A stretch of DNA of 64,000 nt from Staphylococcus xylosus NJ (GCF_000338275.1 NZ_ANMR01000043.1:1-64000); one strand, 5' to 3'; shown: positions 1-8,522, counted from the stretch's first letter. Numbers and translations: made by a program. The notes: generated by a model not told the origin, from the sequence alone.

Positions 1-30
1 AAGCTTTTTTCAATGCTAGTCACTATTGCC

Positions 31-82
31 GGGGTGGGACTACGAAATCTATGTTAGAAAATTTGATTTCTGTCCCACTCCC
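31..82. repeat. Intergenic inverted repeat (GTGGGAC/GTCCCAC)
   Basis: Arms GGGGTGGGAC (31-40) and GTCCCACTCC (72-81) pair with one G-U, and GAAATC (44-49) / GATTTC (65-70) extends the stem inwards. Similar GGGAC-type hairpins are common between staphylococcal genes. It may be the end of a gene left of the window or a dispersed element. Confidence 0.6.
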
Positions 83-185
83 TTTTCATTTTGTCAAAAA
101 TCTATAAAAGTTAACCCTATATTTTTGGTCAACAAGTGGACAAATTGGCCACTTTTAAATTTATTTTGTCTGTTTGGTTGTCCAA

Positions 186-338
186 CTAGAAATTAATAAC
201 CTCATCTAGCTTTTTATCATCTTCAGATTTTAATTCTTCAAGCAAATGTCTATATACTTGCCGAATAATTTCAATATTTGCATGACCTAATCTTTTACTA
301 ACATATTGTATTGAAAAACTTATGTGTTTGCCCTGTTT
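186..338 (-). pseudogene. Tyrosine integrase, C-terminal remnant
   Basis: A 50-codon open stretch on the minus strand ends at TAG (186-188) and is closed upstream by an in-frame TAA (339-341). It reads ...SIQYVSKRLGHANIEIIRQV... then YRHLLEELK. The LGH motif followed about ten residues later by the VY tyrosine is the catalytic C-terminus of phage/pathogenicity-island tyrosine recombinases. The rest of the enzyme (core-binding domain and the first catalytic Arg) is missing, so the piece cannot be active. It marks an old phage or island integration close to the small-peptide genes. I saw no attachment-site duplication. Confidence 0.75.
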
Positions 339-347
339 TTAGTTTAA

Positions 348-512
348 TATGGCTATAGAACGGATGAATTACAACTAAAAAAAAGTATTAGAGATTACGT
401 TGACTACTGGAGCTTCAAAATGTTTTTGGGTGATATATCTTCCTTCTCTTTAAATATACAATTATCACTTATTAGGCTATTTGATTATTACGGATTTTTA
501 TATAAAAAATAG
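348..512 (+). pseudogene. Possible IS3-type transposase tail remnant
   Basis: An open frame without a start codon reads TDELQLKKSIRDYVDYWSFK from 360. This resembles the last helix of IS3/IS150-family orfB transposases (typically EEL..AI..YI.YYN..R), just before the end of those proteins. The sequence after it does not follow the family and no terminal repeats were seen. It is a weak call; chance similarity is possible. Confidence 0.3.
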
Positions 513-533
513 CTAGTGAATTTTTCTCACTAG
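513..533 (-). terminator. Rho-independent terminator of the PSM-like peptide gene
   Basis: CTAGTGA (513-519) pairs with TCACTAG (527-533). On the minus strand the stem is followed by GCTATTTTTTATA. It lies just downstream of the stop codon of the minus-strand peptide gene at 557-619. Confidence 0.65.
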
Positions 534-556
534 TCATCAAAAATACATTAGATTTC

Positions 557-619
557 TTATTTATTGAATACATCTTTGAAGAATTCAATACCTTTTTTTA
601 GTAATTCGAAGATAAACAT
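557..619 (-). CDS. PSM-epsilon / warnericin RK-like amphipathic peptide, 20 aa
   Basis: The minus-strand frame ATG(619)-TAA(557) encodes MFIFELLKKGIEFFKDVFNK. A purine-rich GGGGGTGA ribosome-binding site lies upstream of the ATG and a terminator hairpin follows the stop. From memory it lines up along its whole length with warnericin RK of S. warneri and PSM-epsilon of S. epidermidis: Phe-Ile near the start, an acidic residue, Leu, KK, a small residue, FFK, then Phe and NK. Such peptides keep the N-terminal formyl-Met, have no signal peptide and are exported by the Pmt ABC transporter. They form an amphipathic helix that lyses membranes; warnericin RK is known for activity against Legionella. 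Here Leu, Ile, Phe and Val form one face, with four Lys and three acidic residues on the other. The identification rests on sequence pattern and gene architecture; activity is inferred. Confidence 0.8.
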   Translation of the reverse strand: MFIFELLKKGIEFFKDVFNK

Positions 620-757
620 ATTCTTCACCCCCGTTTACTTAGTAATATAATTTTAACAATAAAGTTTGCAACCTTAAATTTAAATTCCTAAATGATGGAT
701 AAAAGATCCTAAATGTAAATAAAACTTTTGAAATAGTACATATTATTAAGCGTAGCA

Positions 758-766
758 ACAGTTAAT
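758..766 (+). promoter_or_regulatory. Possible AgrA-type box upstream of the beta-PSM
   Basis: ACAGTTAAT resembles one repeat of the AgrA site (ACAGTTAAG). AgrA is known to activate PSM operons directly. A good second repeat at the usual 12-13 base distance is not evident, so this is a weak candidate. A TATAAT -10 motif is at 843-848. Confidence 0.25.
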
Positions 767-877
767 AATTCTTGAATGAAATATCAGAATTTTAAAATGA
801 TTTTTATTTTAAAAAAGAGACTTTTCAAATTTATATTTTTTATATAATAGAAGTATAAATACAAGGAGGTGGCAAAT

Positions 878-1015
878 ATGAAAGATTTATTCGACTCAAT
901 TAGAGGAATCGTATCATCGGCGATTGACCATAATTGGCAAGACATGGGCGCTGCTATCGTTGGTACAGTTGAGCATGGTGTAGGTTTGCTTACTAAAATT
1001 TTAGGAATAGGATAA
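878..1015 (+). CDS. Beta-type phenol-soluble modulin, 45 aa
   Basis: ATG(878)-TAA(1015) encodes a 45-residue peptide that begins MKDLFDSIRGIVSSAIDHNW and continues QDMGAAIVGTVEHGVG before a LLTKILGIG end. The length, the absence of a signal peptide, the Trp near the middle and the amphipathic C-terminal half match the beta-PSM family (PSM-beta of S. aureus and S. epidermidis, haemolytic peptides of S. lugdunensis). An optimal AAGGAGGTG site lies 8 bases before the ATG and a terminator follows directly, so this is a monocistronic unit, whereas related species often carry two or more beta-PSM genes in tandem. Beta-PSMs are exported without a leader and act as surfactants in biofilm structuring with weak cytolysis. 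It reads opposite to the alpha-type-like peptide at 557-619. Confidence 0.9.
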   Translation: MKDLFDSIRGIVSSAIDHNWQDMGAAIVGTVEHGVGLLTKILGIG

Positions 1016-1029
1016 TAAGCCTAATCTGT

Positions 1030-1056
1030 GGGTAGCCCAAGAGGCTATCCTATTAT
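1030..1056 (+). terminator. Terminator after beta-PSM gene
   Basis: GGGTAGCC (1030-1037) pairs with GGCTATCC (1043-1050) with one G-U and a CAAGA loop, followed by TATTATT. It lies 15 bases after the stop codon. Confidence 0.7.
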
Positions 1057-1169
1057 TACTGTAGACATAATAATAGACTCATGAGTAGTTATTATTATGA
1101 TACTAAAAGGTTTTAATTTTACATTACCGTATAGACTTTCATATATTATTTTAAAATGGAGGTTTTAAA

Positions 1170-1352
1170 ATGAAAGATGAAAACAAATTAGAACAAACTA
1201 AAGGAAATTTGAAAGAAACAGTAGGTAATGCATTGGGCAATGATAAGCTTGAACAAGAAGGTAAAGAAGATAAAGCTTCTGGCAAAGTGAAAGAAGTTGC
1301 TGAAAGTGCTAAAGACAAAGTCAACGATTTGGTTGATAAATTTAAAAAATAG
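1170..1352 (+). CDS. CsbD-family stress-response protein, 60 aa
   Basis: A 60-residue, highly charged, Cys-free protein. It shows the CsbD pattern: an N-terminal [19 protein letters not shown] segment and a following [15 protein letters not shown] segment predicted as a helical hairpin. CsbD of Bacillus subtilis is a small cytosolic sigma-B-dependent general-stress protein of unknown molecular role. Staphylococci carry one or more homologues. A strong TGGAGG site is 8 bases before the ATG. A GTTTTA (1110) ... CCGTAT (1127) pair resembles a sigma-B promoter, but the 11-base spacing is shorter than usual. Its own terminator follows, so it is monocistronic. Confidence 0.85.
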   Translation: MKDENKLEQTKGNLKETVGNALGNDKLEQEGKEDKASGKVKEVAESAKDKVNDLVDKFKK

Positions 1353-1380
1353 AATTACTAATTAATGTACTTGTCATTTC

Positions 1381-1415
1381 AGGGTAGGCACTTATGTGCT
1401 TGCCCTATTTTTTTT
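1381..1415 (+). terminator. Terminator after csbD-like gene
   Basis: AGGGTAGGCAC (1381-1391) pairs with GTGCTTGCCCT (1396-1406) around a TTAT loop with two G-U pairs, followed by a run of eight T. Confidence 0.85.
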
Positions 1416-2035
1416 ATGGCATAATTTTACATATCTGTATATTTACAATGAACTCCCGTTAAATTAACCTAAATTTTTTGTTTTAATGAAGTTATTTTAT
1501 TATTTGTTGAGAAGTTAAGGGAATATACTAATATGAGAGTTACCATATTAATGATATCGAGTAGATATATGATTTAACTACTGAAAGTAATTATTTTATT
1601 ATTAAGATGAAGTGTTATAGTTATCATGTTAGTATGAAATGGTCATTTAAATTTATGGAGTCCTATATAGCAACTTATCAATGTTATTTATAACACAATA
1701 AAAATCTATTTAACTAAAGCCGTTTTAAAGCATATAGTAATTGAATAGAAAGCTTATATTATTAGTAGAAGTATTTGGCTCAAAATTATAATGTAGCAAA
1801 TGACTTTTTGAAGAGTAGATGTTGTTACATTAAATTTTGCTATTAGTAGGGTGTTTTTTATTTGAAAATAAGGAAATTCCCTAATTTGGTTAATATAATT
1901 AATGTGATAACCTATAGCAAGTGGACTTCAGACATCTACATATATCCGTTAAGCGGTGATATTATTACTGTAATTTTACCGAAAAAGAAACAAACCATAA
2001 ACTGGTGAGATGGCCTCAAATAATGGGAATAAGAT

Positions 2036-2087
2036 AAAAACACTTTCGTTGAATTCATTTAAAATGAATCATACGGAGGTGTTTTTT
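2036..2087 (+). terminator. Orphan terminator-like hairpin
   Basis: AAAACAC (2037-2043) pairs with GTGTTTT (2079-2085). The inner arms TTCGT/ACGGA and ATTCATTT/AAATGAAT also pair, and a T-run follows. No coding gene ends upstream on the plus strand within 650 bases. It could end an unannotated small RNA. Confidence 0.5.
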
Positions 2088-2138
2088 CTATGAAAATATA
2101 TTTTAGGTTATGTCTTAAAACAGGTATATAATTATTAA

Positions 2139-2192
2139 GCCCCTCTAAAGGTAGTTACTTCAAATGTAAAAGTAAACTATCTTTAGAAGGGT
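2139..2192. repeat. Imperfect inverted repeat
   Basis: CCCTCTAAAGGTAG pairs with CTATCTTTAGAAGGG around an inner GTTAC/GTAAAC pairing. It is terminator-like on the minus strand for the 28-residue peptide gene, although the T-run is poor. Confidence 0.4.
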
Positions 2193-2334
2193 TTCAGACT
2201 ATCTACCAAGCCTCTGATTTTGTTAGCAGTTTTTGTGCACATTTTCTATTTAGTATAATGCACTATAATTCTTTTTTTGATAATTTCTATATCATACTTT
2301 TTATTAAGTGGCTCATTTTATAGTGATATGATTT

Positions 2335-2421
2335 TTATTTTTTACTAATTAGATTTCTAATTGCTCTGACAATATAACCTACAGCTAATGCTCTAAATAC
2401 GCGTTGGATTATGTTTTTCAT
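2335..2421 (-). CDS. Cationic 28-aa peptide of unknown function
   Basis: The minus-strand frame ATG(2421)-TAA(2335) encodes MKNIIQRVFRALAVGYIVRA followed by IRNLISKK. A perfect AGGAGG site sits 6 bases before the ATG, which is the main reason to believe the gene is real. The peptide carries four Arg and three Lys, no acidic residue, and Ile/Val/Leu/Phe/Ala at helix-face spacing. That pattern suits an amphipathic membrane-active helix such as a bacteriocin-like peptide, type I toxin or small membrane protein. I do not recognise a family. It lies between the PSM-type genes and a TM2-domain gene. The function is not known. Confidence 0.55.
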   Translation of the reverse strand: MKNIIQRVFRALAVGYIVRAIRNLISKK

Positions 2422-2537
2422 TTTAAACCTCCTAAGTTACAATTCAAATTTTTAATTTGGATTATACTTTCTTTACCCTTTTCTTAATGAAATATAGATG
2501 TTTTTGGAAATTTATAAATTATTTTCGACATTGCGCA

Positions 2538-2750
2538 TTATTTTTCAAAAGTAATTAAGCCATCTTCATCTGCCTTATGAAAGAAAATAGTAATAATTCC
2601 ACTTATTATTGCAATAATATATGGAATGCCCGTCCAGAAGAAAATGAGATGGATAATACCTTGTAAAAGTTGATTAGAGTAAAACTTATGAATTCCGCAC
2701 CAACCTAATATGAATGCGAGTATAACATAAATTACTTTGTTTACTTTCAT
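2538..2750 (-). CDS. TM2-domain membrane protein, 70 aa
   Basis: A 70-residue protein with two hydrophobic helices (about 6-25 and 32-57) joined by a short polar turn. The first helix ends in a GWCGIHKFY motif, the signature of the TM2 domain (G..G.HRFY). TM2 proteins are small inner-membrane proteins of unknown role that are widespread in Firmicutes. The C-terminal tail is acidic. The ATG at 2750 follows a purine-rich AAAGGATATGGGC stretch. It is monocistronic and reads towards the accessory region. Confidence 0.8.
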   Translation of the reverse strand: MKVNKVIYVILAFILGWCGIHKFYSNQLLQGIIHLIFFWTGIPYIIAIISGIITIFFHKADEDGLITFEK

Positions 2751-2930
2751 GTGCCCATATCCTTTCGAATTAAAGTGATTATTATAATTATCTCTTAAAT
2801 CGAAGTTTACAACAATAAAAAACTATTGATTCCATAAAAATTAGTATTTAGTATCGTGATTACTTCGAATTTTTTAGTTGATTCATATATAATAGAATTA
2901 AAGAAATTATGGAGAAGGGGAGCATTACTG

Positions 2931-3500
2931 ATGATTAGAAAAGCGAAACCAAGTGATACACCTAAAATTGCTGAACTATGTTATATCATTTGGAGTGAAC
3001 TTGATATACAAATGGTTGATGATATAGATAAGTCACGACTTCTTAAAATTATGGAGCAAAGTATGATTGAGGTACATTATAGAGGACATTATAGTAATAC
3101 GTGGATCTATGAAATAGAAGGTGAGGTAGCGGGTTGCTTAATCGCATACCCTGGGGATAAAGAAATTGCACTTGAACAGGCGTGGTTAGATCTGAATTTG
3201 GATGATGATATCCGGTCATATGGCACACCTATGCCGATGAAAGAAGCGAATGATGATGAATGGTATATTGAAACTGTTGCGACCTTTCCTCAATATCGTG
3301 GTCGAGGTGTAGCAACACAGCTAGTAAAACATATTATAGAGTCATATAGTGATGAAAAGTGGAGTTTAAATTGTGATGTTCATAATGACGGGGCGCTTTA
3401 CGTTTATAAAAAACTAGGCTTCCAAATTGCTAGTGAATTTGACTTATATGGACATATGCATTATCACATGATTTTACCAATTATCGATGGTAACAAATAA
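2931..3500 (+). CDS. GNAT-family N-acetyltransferase, 189 aa
   Basis: A single-domain acetyltransferase of the GNAT fold. The acetyl-CoA loop is visible as ETVATFPQYRGRGVATQLV (about residues 108-126), followed by the NxGALYVYKKLGF beta6-alpha4 segment typical of the family. The substrate is not predictable. I chose ATG 2931 (MIRKAKPSDTPKI) over the frame's earlier ATG at 2856 because the family starts at this strand and a GGAGAAGGGG site lies upstream. It is monocistronic, facing menA across a shared terminator. From memory, a similar acetyltransferase lies before menA in other staphylococci. Confidence 0.85.
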   Translation: MIRKAKPSDTPKIAELCYIIWSELDIQMVDDIDKSRLLKIMEQSMIEVHYRGHYSNTWIYEIEGEVAGCLIAYPGDKEIALEQAWLDLNLDDDIRSYGTPMPMKEANDDEWYIETVATFPQYRGRGVATQLVKHIIESYSDEKWSLNCDVHNDGALYVYKKLGFQIASEFDLYGHMHYHMILPIIDGNK

Positions 3501-3506
3501 AAAATC

Positions 3507-3530
3507 GACCTTCATTAAATGAAGGCCGAC
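3507..3530. terminator. Bidirectional terminator between the GNAT gene and menA
   Basis: CCTTCAT (3509-3515) pairs with ATGAAGG (3519-3525). An A-run on the left and A/T-rich sequence on the right let it serve both convergent genes. Confidence 0.7.
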
Positions 3531-3576
3531 AATAAACTTTGTATTGATAGGTGATTTTAACATTAAATGTATTTGA

Positions 3577-4515
3577 TTAAATCCCACCTAATATTGCACT
3601 GATATAAATACCTAGCGCATATAATAAACCAAAGAACGTATTTGTTTTACCAGTTGCTGCCATGGCAGGCATCATCGTTTGTGGTGTGTCATTTTTCTTG
3701 AACCTACGCACTGCTTTAATAGGCATAGGGAATGATAACAATGCTAGTAAGAAAAAGATTGAACCACCAGGTTGAAAGAAAGTGATATATATAACTAATA
3801 CATAAGCGACAATATACATTAATGCTAAGAAGCGAATAGAATTATTTTTACCAAGTAAGATAGGTAGCGTTTTACGGCCGCTTTCTTTATCTTTAACGCG
3901 GTCACGTATATTGTTCGCCATATTAATTAACCCGATAGTAATAACAATTGGGATGCTTATCCAAACAACTAAACTTTGTAAATTTCCTGTTTGAATGAAA
4001 AAAGAAATTAAAATGATGATCATCCCCATGAATATGCCTGAAAATAATTCACCAAAAGGAGTCCATGAAATTGGGAATGGACCGCCAGTATATAAATATC
4101 CAACAGCCATACATACAAGACCAATAGGTAATAACCAAAATGAACTTTGAATGGCAATAAATATACCTAATATTGCAGCTATGATATAAAATGCAATAGC
4201 TAAGTTCAAGACTAACTTAGGGCTCATACCATTTCTAACGATTGCACCACCAATACCTACAGAAGTGTGATCGTCGAGTCCTTTCTTAAAATCATAATAT
4301 TCATTAAACATATTTGTTGCTGCTTGAATTAACAAACATGCGATTAACATTGCTAGAAAAAGACTAAGGTTTAGTTTGTTTTCACTACCAAGGATAAAGA
4401 TTTTTGAAGTAGCAGTACCGACAAGTACAGGCACCACTGCAGCAGTTAAAGTATGTGGTCGCATTAACTGCCAGTATTTTTTGACAGTAGAATATTGTTG
4501 ATATTGAGATGCCAT
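3577..4515 (-). CDS. menA: 1,4-dihydroxy-2-naphthoate polyprenyltransferase MenA
   Basis: A membrane prenyltransferase of the UbiA superfamily that joins the polyprenyl chain to DHNA to give demethylmenaquinone. It has 312 residues with about nine transmembrane helices. Both Mg-diphosphate motifs are present: NMFNEYYDFKKGLDD (about 68-82, NxxxD) and NNIRDRVKDKESGRKT (about 200-215). It is divergent from the menF-D-H-B operon across a 186-base gap, as in other staphylococci, so the last membrane step and the earlier soluble steps are probably co-regulated from this intergenic region. Menaquinone is the electron carrier for the Qox and Cyd oxidases encoded further along. Confidence 0.95.
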   Translation of the reverse strand: MASQYQQYSTVKKYWQLMRPHTLTAAVVPVLVGTATSKIFILGSENKLNLSLFLAMLIACLLIQAATNMFNEYYDFKKGLDDHTSVGIGGAIVRNGMSPKLVLNLAIAFYIIAAILGIFIAIQSSFWLLPIGLVCMAVGYLYTGGPFPISWTPFGELFSGIFMGMIIILISFFIQTGNLQSLVVWISIPIVITIGLINMANNIRDRVKDKESGRKTLPILLGKNNSIRFLALMYIVAYVLVIYITFFQPGGSIFFLLALLSFPMPIKAVRRFKKNDTPQTMMPAMAATGKTNTFFGLLYALGIYISAILGGI

Positions 4516-4701
4516 AATGATTTACCTCGTATTCTTTCGATTTATAATATTTTTTATCAAATATATTTTAATGGAAGAACATAGAAAGGTCAAATAACGT
4601 AAAAATGTATAAATGAAATAAGCTAGAAACCATACACACATTGTGAAAAGTGGTACAATATCATAATGAGTACAAACTGATAAATGAAAGAAGTGAAATA
4701 G

Positions 4702-6054
4702 ATGACTTTTGACGTCAAGGAAAGTGAAATTGTCGAAGCGGTATACGAAAGTAATCATACTTGGGTCTCTGTAGAAGCAAAATTGAATTATGAATTAGAT
4801 CCTACATTATTATTTCATATAACGGAAGATTGTGCGGGAGACCGTTTTTATTTTAAGAAAAATGACAACGAAACTTCATTCTTTGGCTATCATGCTATTA
4901 CAAGATTTAAAAATGATTTTGAAAATAAACAATCTATTTTCCGTGAATGGGAAAAATATAAAAATGACATTGAATTAATTCATCCTAATTCTGACAAACA
5001 TCATTTGAAAATATGTGGAGGTTTCCAGTTCTCAACACATAAATCTGGTGATGAATGGCGTGAATTTGGTATTAATCATTTTATCTTGCCTGAAGTATTA
5101 GTAACAATGGAGCAAGGATATACCTATATAACTTATACAGTGAAATCAGATCAATTTGAAATTAGTACGTTTTTATCAATTATAGATAAATTAACGCAAA
5201 CAACTGTGTATCCTGACTTTGAAATTGGGAATATTAAGCGCATCGAAGACATATATAAAGATGAGTGGCGTGATTTAGTCAAAGATACGATTGACATATT
5301 AGATGAAAGTAAAAAAATTGTCTTAGCGAGAAAACGTTTAATAATCTTTGATAAACAGATTAAAATACCTTATATTTTGAATAAAGCTTCTCAAGGAGAA
5401 CATAATAGTTATTTATTTATTTTAGAATCACAAGATAGTATTTTCTTTTCCCAAACACCAGAACAATTAATGGAAATAAACAATGAAATACTATCTACAA
5501 AAGCAGTGGCAGGTACGATAAAACGAACACACCAAGCTGAATTAGACAATGAAAATATTCAAGCTTTTTTAAATGATGAAAAGAACTTAAATGAGCATCG
5601 CTTTGTTGTCGAAAGTATATTGAATGATATATCACCTTATGTAGAAGACGTAACTTATAATCAAGAACCACAGATATTAACTAATGACCATTTATATCAT
5701 TTGTATACAAAAATTAAAGGTCAATTGAAATATGAATCTTATATAGGTTTATTAGACAACCTGCACCCGACGCCAGCACTAGGTGGTTATCCAAAATTTG
5801 AAGCATTAGAATACATTGAACAAAATGAATTTGGCACACGCGGACTTTATGGTGCACCTGTAGGCTATATTGATATGTATGATAACTGTGAATTTATCGT
5901 GGCTATTCGTTCGATGTTGATTAAGAAAAACCAAGCCACATTATTTGCAGGCTGTGGAATTGTAAGTGATTCTGATGCAGATAGTGAAGTAGAAGAAACT
6001 GCAGTTAAATTTAACCCTATGATGAAAGCTTTAGGAGTCGAGGAATATGAATAA
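4702..6054 (+). CDS. menF: Isochorismate synthase MenF
   Basis: Converts chorismate to isochorismate, the first committed step of menaquinone synthesis. The 450-residue protein has the chorismate-binding fold in its C-terminal half: [11 protein letters not shown] (about 265-275), [20 protein letters not shown] (about 353-364) and the final [17 protein letters not shown] metal/active-site segment. The N-terminal 190 residues are the variable scaffold domain. It is first in an operon and overlaps menD by 8 bases. The 4702 ATG follows an AGAAGTGA site. A frame on the opposite strand over the first codons is a shadow. Confidence 0.93.
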   Translation: MTFDVKESEIVEAVYESNHTWVSVEAKLNYELDPTLLFHITEDCAGDRFYFKKNDNETSFFGYHAITRFKNDFENKQSIFREWEKYKNDIELIHPNSDKHHLKICGGFQFSTHKSGDEWREFGINHFILPEVLVTMEQGYTYITYTVKSDQFEISTFLSIIDKLTQTTVYPDFEIGNIKRIEDIYKDEWRDLVKDTIDILDESKKIVLARKRLIIFDKQIKIPYILNKASQGEHNSYLFILESQDSIFFSQTPEQLMEINNEILSTKAVAGTIKRTHQAELDNENIQAFLNDEKNLNEHRFVVESILNDISPYVEDVTYNQEPQILTNDHLYHLYTKIKGQLKYESYIGLLDNLHPTPALGGYPKFEALEYIEQNEFGTRGLYGAPVGYIDMYDNCEFIVAIRSMLIKKNQATLFAGCGIVSDSDADSEVEETAVKFNPMMKALGVEEYE

Positions 6055-7729
6055 TCATACAGATGCACTAACGAAACAAGTATTTACTTTTGTTTCAGAA
6101 TTATATGCTTATGGCATAAGAGAAATAGTAATAAGCCCAGGATCACGTTCAACACCGTTAGCAATTGCAGTTGAGGCACACCCTAAATTAAAATCTTGGA
6201 TTCACCCTGATGAAAGAAGTGCTGCGTTTTTTGCTATGGGGTTAATGAAAGGAAGCGAGCGCCCAGTTGCCATTTTGTGTACTTCAGGTAGCGCCGCTGC
6301 AAACTATGCACCTGCTGTTTCTGAGAGTAGTTTGAGTCATTTACCTTTAGTAGTACTTACAAGTGATCGTCCACATGAACTTAGAAATATTGGTGCGCCT
6401 CAAGCAATCAACCAAACGAATATGTTTCAAAATTATGTACAATATCAATTTGATTTTCCAATAGTTGATACGAATGAAGCGGAAGAATTCATGACTAATA
6501 CTGTTAAATTCCAGCTACAAAAAGCAAGTCAATTTTTATATGGACCACATCGTGGCCCAATTCATTTGAATTTACCATTTAGAGAGCCATTAACTCCAAA
6601 CATTGAAAAGGTTGAATGGTTAACATCAGATATGAAAATATTGCCACATTATCAAAAAACAACTAGTTTAAAAGAAATCAGTTCGATTATTAAAAAGAGT
6701 AAAGGTTTGATTATTGTTGGAGATATGCAACATCAAGATATTGATCAAGTACTAACTTTTTCAACGATACATGATATGCCAATATTAGCTGATCCATTGA
6801 GTCAACTAAGACGTGAACATCATCCTAATGTTGTGACGAGCTATGACTTACTGTTTAGAGCAGGTTTACAATTAGATATTGATTATATTATTAGGGTTGG
6901 TAAACCAGTTGTTTCCAAAAAATTAAATCAATGGTTAAAAGAAACTTCAGCATTTCAAATTTTAATTCAAAATAATGATAGACCGGATGCATTTCCAATT
7001 ACACCACATGTTTCTTATGAAATGTCAGCCAATGATTTCTTTAGACAATTGTCAGAAACTCCAATTGTTGAACGTAAGCGTTGGTTAGAGAAGTGGCAGA
7101 CATTAGAAAAACACGCGATTGTCGAGATTAAAGATTATGTAAGAACAGCAACAGATGAAGCTGCATACGTCGCGAACGTTTTAGATAAATTAACAACTTC
7201 AGATGCCTTGTTTGTTAGTAATAGTATGCCAATTCGTGATGTTGATAATTTGTTTATAGATTGTGATGCAGAAGTATTTGCAAACCGCGGTGCAAATGGC
7301 ATCGATGGGGTAATTTCTACAGCATTAGGTATGGCAGTTCATAAGAAAGTAACACTATTAATAGGCGATTTAGCGTTTTATCATGATATGAATGGTTTAT
7401 TAATGTCTAAATTAAATGATATTAATTTAAATATTATTCTACTCAATAATGATGGTGGGGGCATTTTTTCATATTTACCTCAAAAAGAATCGGCAGAAGA
7501 TTATTTTGAGCGTTTGTTTGGTACACCAACAGGGCTTAATTTTGAACATACAGCTTTGCTTTATGATTTTGCATTTGATAGATATGAATCAATTGAAGCG
7601 TTTAAATATGCTGATTTATCTAAATTTGGTGCTCATATTTACGAAATAATCACGCAACGTGAAGAAAACAAGCAACAGCATCTAAAACTCTATAAAAAGT
7701 TGAGTGATATTGTTAATGTTAAACTATAA
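6047..7729 (+). CDS. menD: SEPHCHC synthase MenD (ThDP-dependent)
   Basis: 2-succinyl-5-enolpyruvyl-6-hydroxy-3-cyclohexene-1-carboxylate synthase; joins isochorismate to 2-oxoglutarate-derived succinyl semialdehyde using thiamine diphosphate and Mg. It is 560 residues, normal for the family. Visible motifs are the N-terminal [12 protein letters not shown] active-site strand with a catalytic Glu nearby, and the cofactor segment [13 protein letters not shown]...[13 protein letters not shown] (about 440-475). [16 protein letters not shown] precedes it. The start overlaps the end of menF, and menH starts inside its last codons, giving tight translational coupling. Its ThDP requirement links it to the thiamine-precursor transporter at 43-46 kb. 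Confidence 0.95.
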   Translation: MNNHTDALTKQVFTFVSELYAYGIREIVISPGSRSTPLAIAVEAHPKLKSWIHPDERSAAFFAMGLMKGSERPVAILCTSGSAAANYAPAVSESSLSHLPLVVLTSDRPHELRNIGAPQAINQTNMFQNYVQYQFDFPIVDTNEAEEFMTNTVKFQLQKASQFLYGPHRGPIHLNLPFREPLTPNIEKVEWLTSDMKILPHYQKTTSLKEISSIIKKSKGLIIVGDMQHQDIDQVLTFSTIHDMPILADPLSQLRREHHPNVVTSYDLLFRAGLQLDIDYIIRVGKPVVSKKLNQWLKETSAFQILIQNNDRPDAFPITPHVSYEMSANDFFRQLSETPIVERKRWLEKWQTLEKHAIVEIKDYVRTATDEAAYVANVLDKLTTSDALFVSNSMPIRDVDNLFIDCDAEVFANRGANGIDGVISTALGMAVHKKVTLLIGDLAFYHDMNGLLMSKLNDINLNIILLNNDGGGIFSYLPQKESAEDYFERLFGTPTGLNFEHTALLYDFAFDRYESIEAFKYADLSKFGAHIYEIITQREENKQQHLKLYKKLSDIVNVKL

Positions 7730-8522
7730 ATTTTTTCAAGCGAAATGCGATACAGATGAATTATTGGTTATGTTACATGGATTTATAAGTGATCAACAGG
7801 CTTTTAGTGAACATGTTTGTGTCTTACAAGAAAAATTGAATATTCTAACTGTAGATTTACCTGGTCATGGCCAGGATGACTCAGATATAAATCATACTTG
7901 GGATTTTCCATTTATTACAAACCAGTTAGATGAAGTATTAAAGTTATTCCAAAGTTATCATTTATTTTTACACGGTTATTCAATGGGTGGTAGAATTGCA
8001 TTATACTATGGAATTGAAGGAGAAATTACCTTAGCAGGATTGATTTTAGAAAGTACATCTCCAGGGATAGAAGATCTAGAAGACCGTAATGAAAGGCAAT
8101 TGGTTGATCAGGCTAGAGCGAAAGTGCTAGAAATTGCAGGTTTAGAAATTTTTGTTAATGATTGGGAAAAGTTACCGCTTTTCTATACACAGTATGAATT
8201 AGATAAATCCATTAAAAAAGAAATACGTGATATGCGATTACGTCAAAATTCATTGCGTTTAGCAAAAGCATTGCGTGATTACGGTACTGGACAAATGCCA
8301 AATTTATGGCCGAAGTTAAAGCAAATTAAAGTGCCAACTTGTATAATAGTAGGTGTTCTAGATGGTAAATTTTCTAAGATTGCTAAAAAAATGGAAACTA
8401 TGATTCACAATACGGAGTTAAATGAAGTAGAACGAAGTGGTCATACAGTACATGTGGAAGAATTTGCAGAATTTGATAGAATAGTATTAGGTTTTATTCA
8501 TAAGGAGGAGCAAAATGACTAG
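7716..8522 (+). CDS. menH: SHCHC synthase MenH (alpha/beta hydrolase)
   Basis: 2-succinyl-6-hydroxy-2,4-cyclohexadiene-1-carboxylate synthase, which removes pyruvate from the MenD product. The alpha/beta-hydrolase fold is shown by the oxyanion LHGF motif, the nucleophile elbow HGYSMGGR with catalytic Ser (about residue 88) and a C-terminal SGHTVHVEE with the catalytic His. I place the start at ATG 7716 (MLNYKFF), 268 residues, because homologues start there; the frame also has an ATG at 7704. It overlaps menD by 14 bases and menB by 8. Confidence 0.9.
   Translation: MLNYKFFQAKCDTDELLVMLHGFISDQQAFSEHVCVLQEKLNILTVDLPGHGQDDSDINHTWDFPFITNQLDEVLKLFQSYHLFLHGYSMGGRIALYYGIEGEITLAGLILESTSPGIEDLEDRNERQLVDQARAKVLEIAGLEIFVNDWEKLPLFYTQYELDKSIKKEIRDMRLRQNSLRLAKALRDYGTGQMPNLWPKLKQIKVPTCIIVGVLDGKFSKIAKKMETMIHNTELNEVERSGHTVHVEEFAEFDRIVLGFIHKEEQND

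Larger units (their letters stand above)
1416..2334. other. Gene-free stretch with two hairpins
   Basis: No convincing coding sequence was found on either strand in about 920 bases. It is very A+T rich. It contains a terminator-like hairpin (2036-2087) with no gene upstream to serve and an imperfect inverted repeat (2139-2192). It may hold a small RNA gene ending near 2087; no clear promoter was identified. Confidence 0.5.

Noticed and set aside
1556..1700. Short plus-strand frame (MKWSFKFMESYIATYQCYL) at about 1634
   Set aside because: Nineteen codons with no ribosome-binding site and no convincing similarity to a transposase or peptide family.
2091..2132. 13-codon frame after GGAGGTG at 2075
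   Set aside because: The GGAGGTG is part of the 3' arm of the hairpin at 2036-2087. The peptide is too short and has no recognisable pattern.
1..2850. CRISPR array, tRNA or rRNA genes in the accessory end
   Set aside because: No direct-repeat/spacer pattern, cloverleaf or rRNA-like conserved segments were seen.
4522..4758. Minus-strand frame between menA and menF
   Set aside because: It covers the divergent promoter region and the start of menF, has no ribosome-binding site and no recognisable protein.
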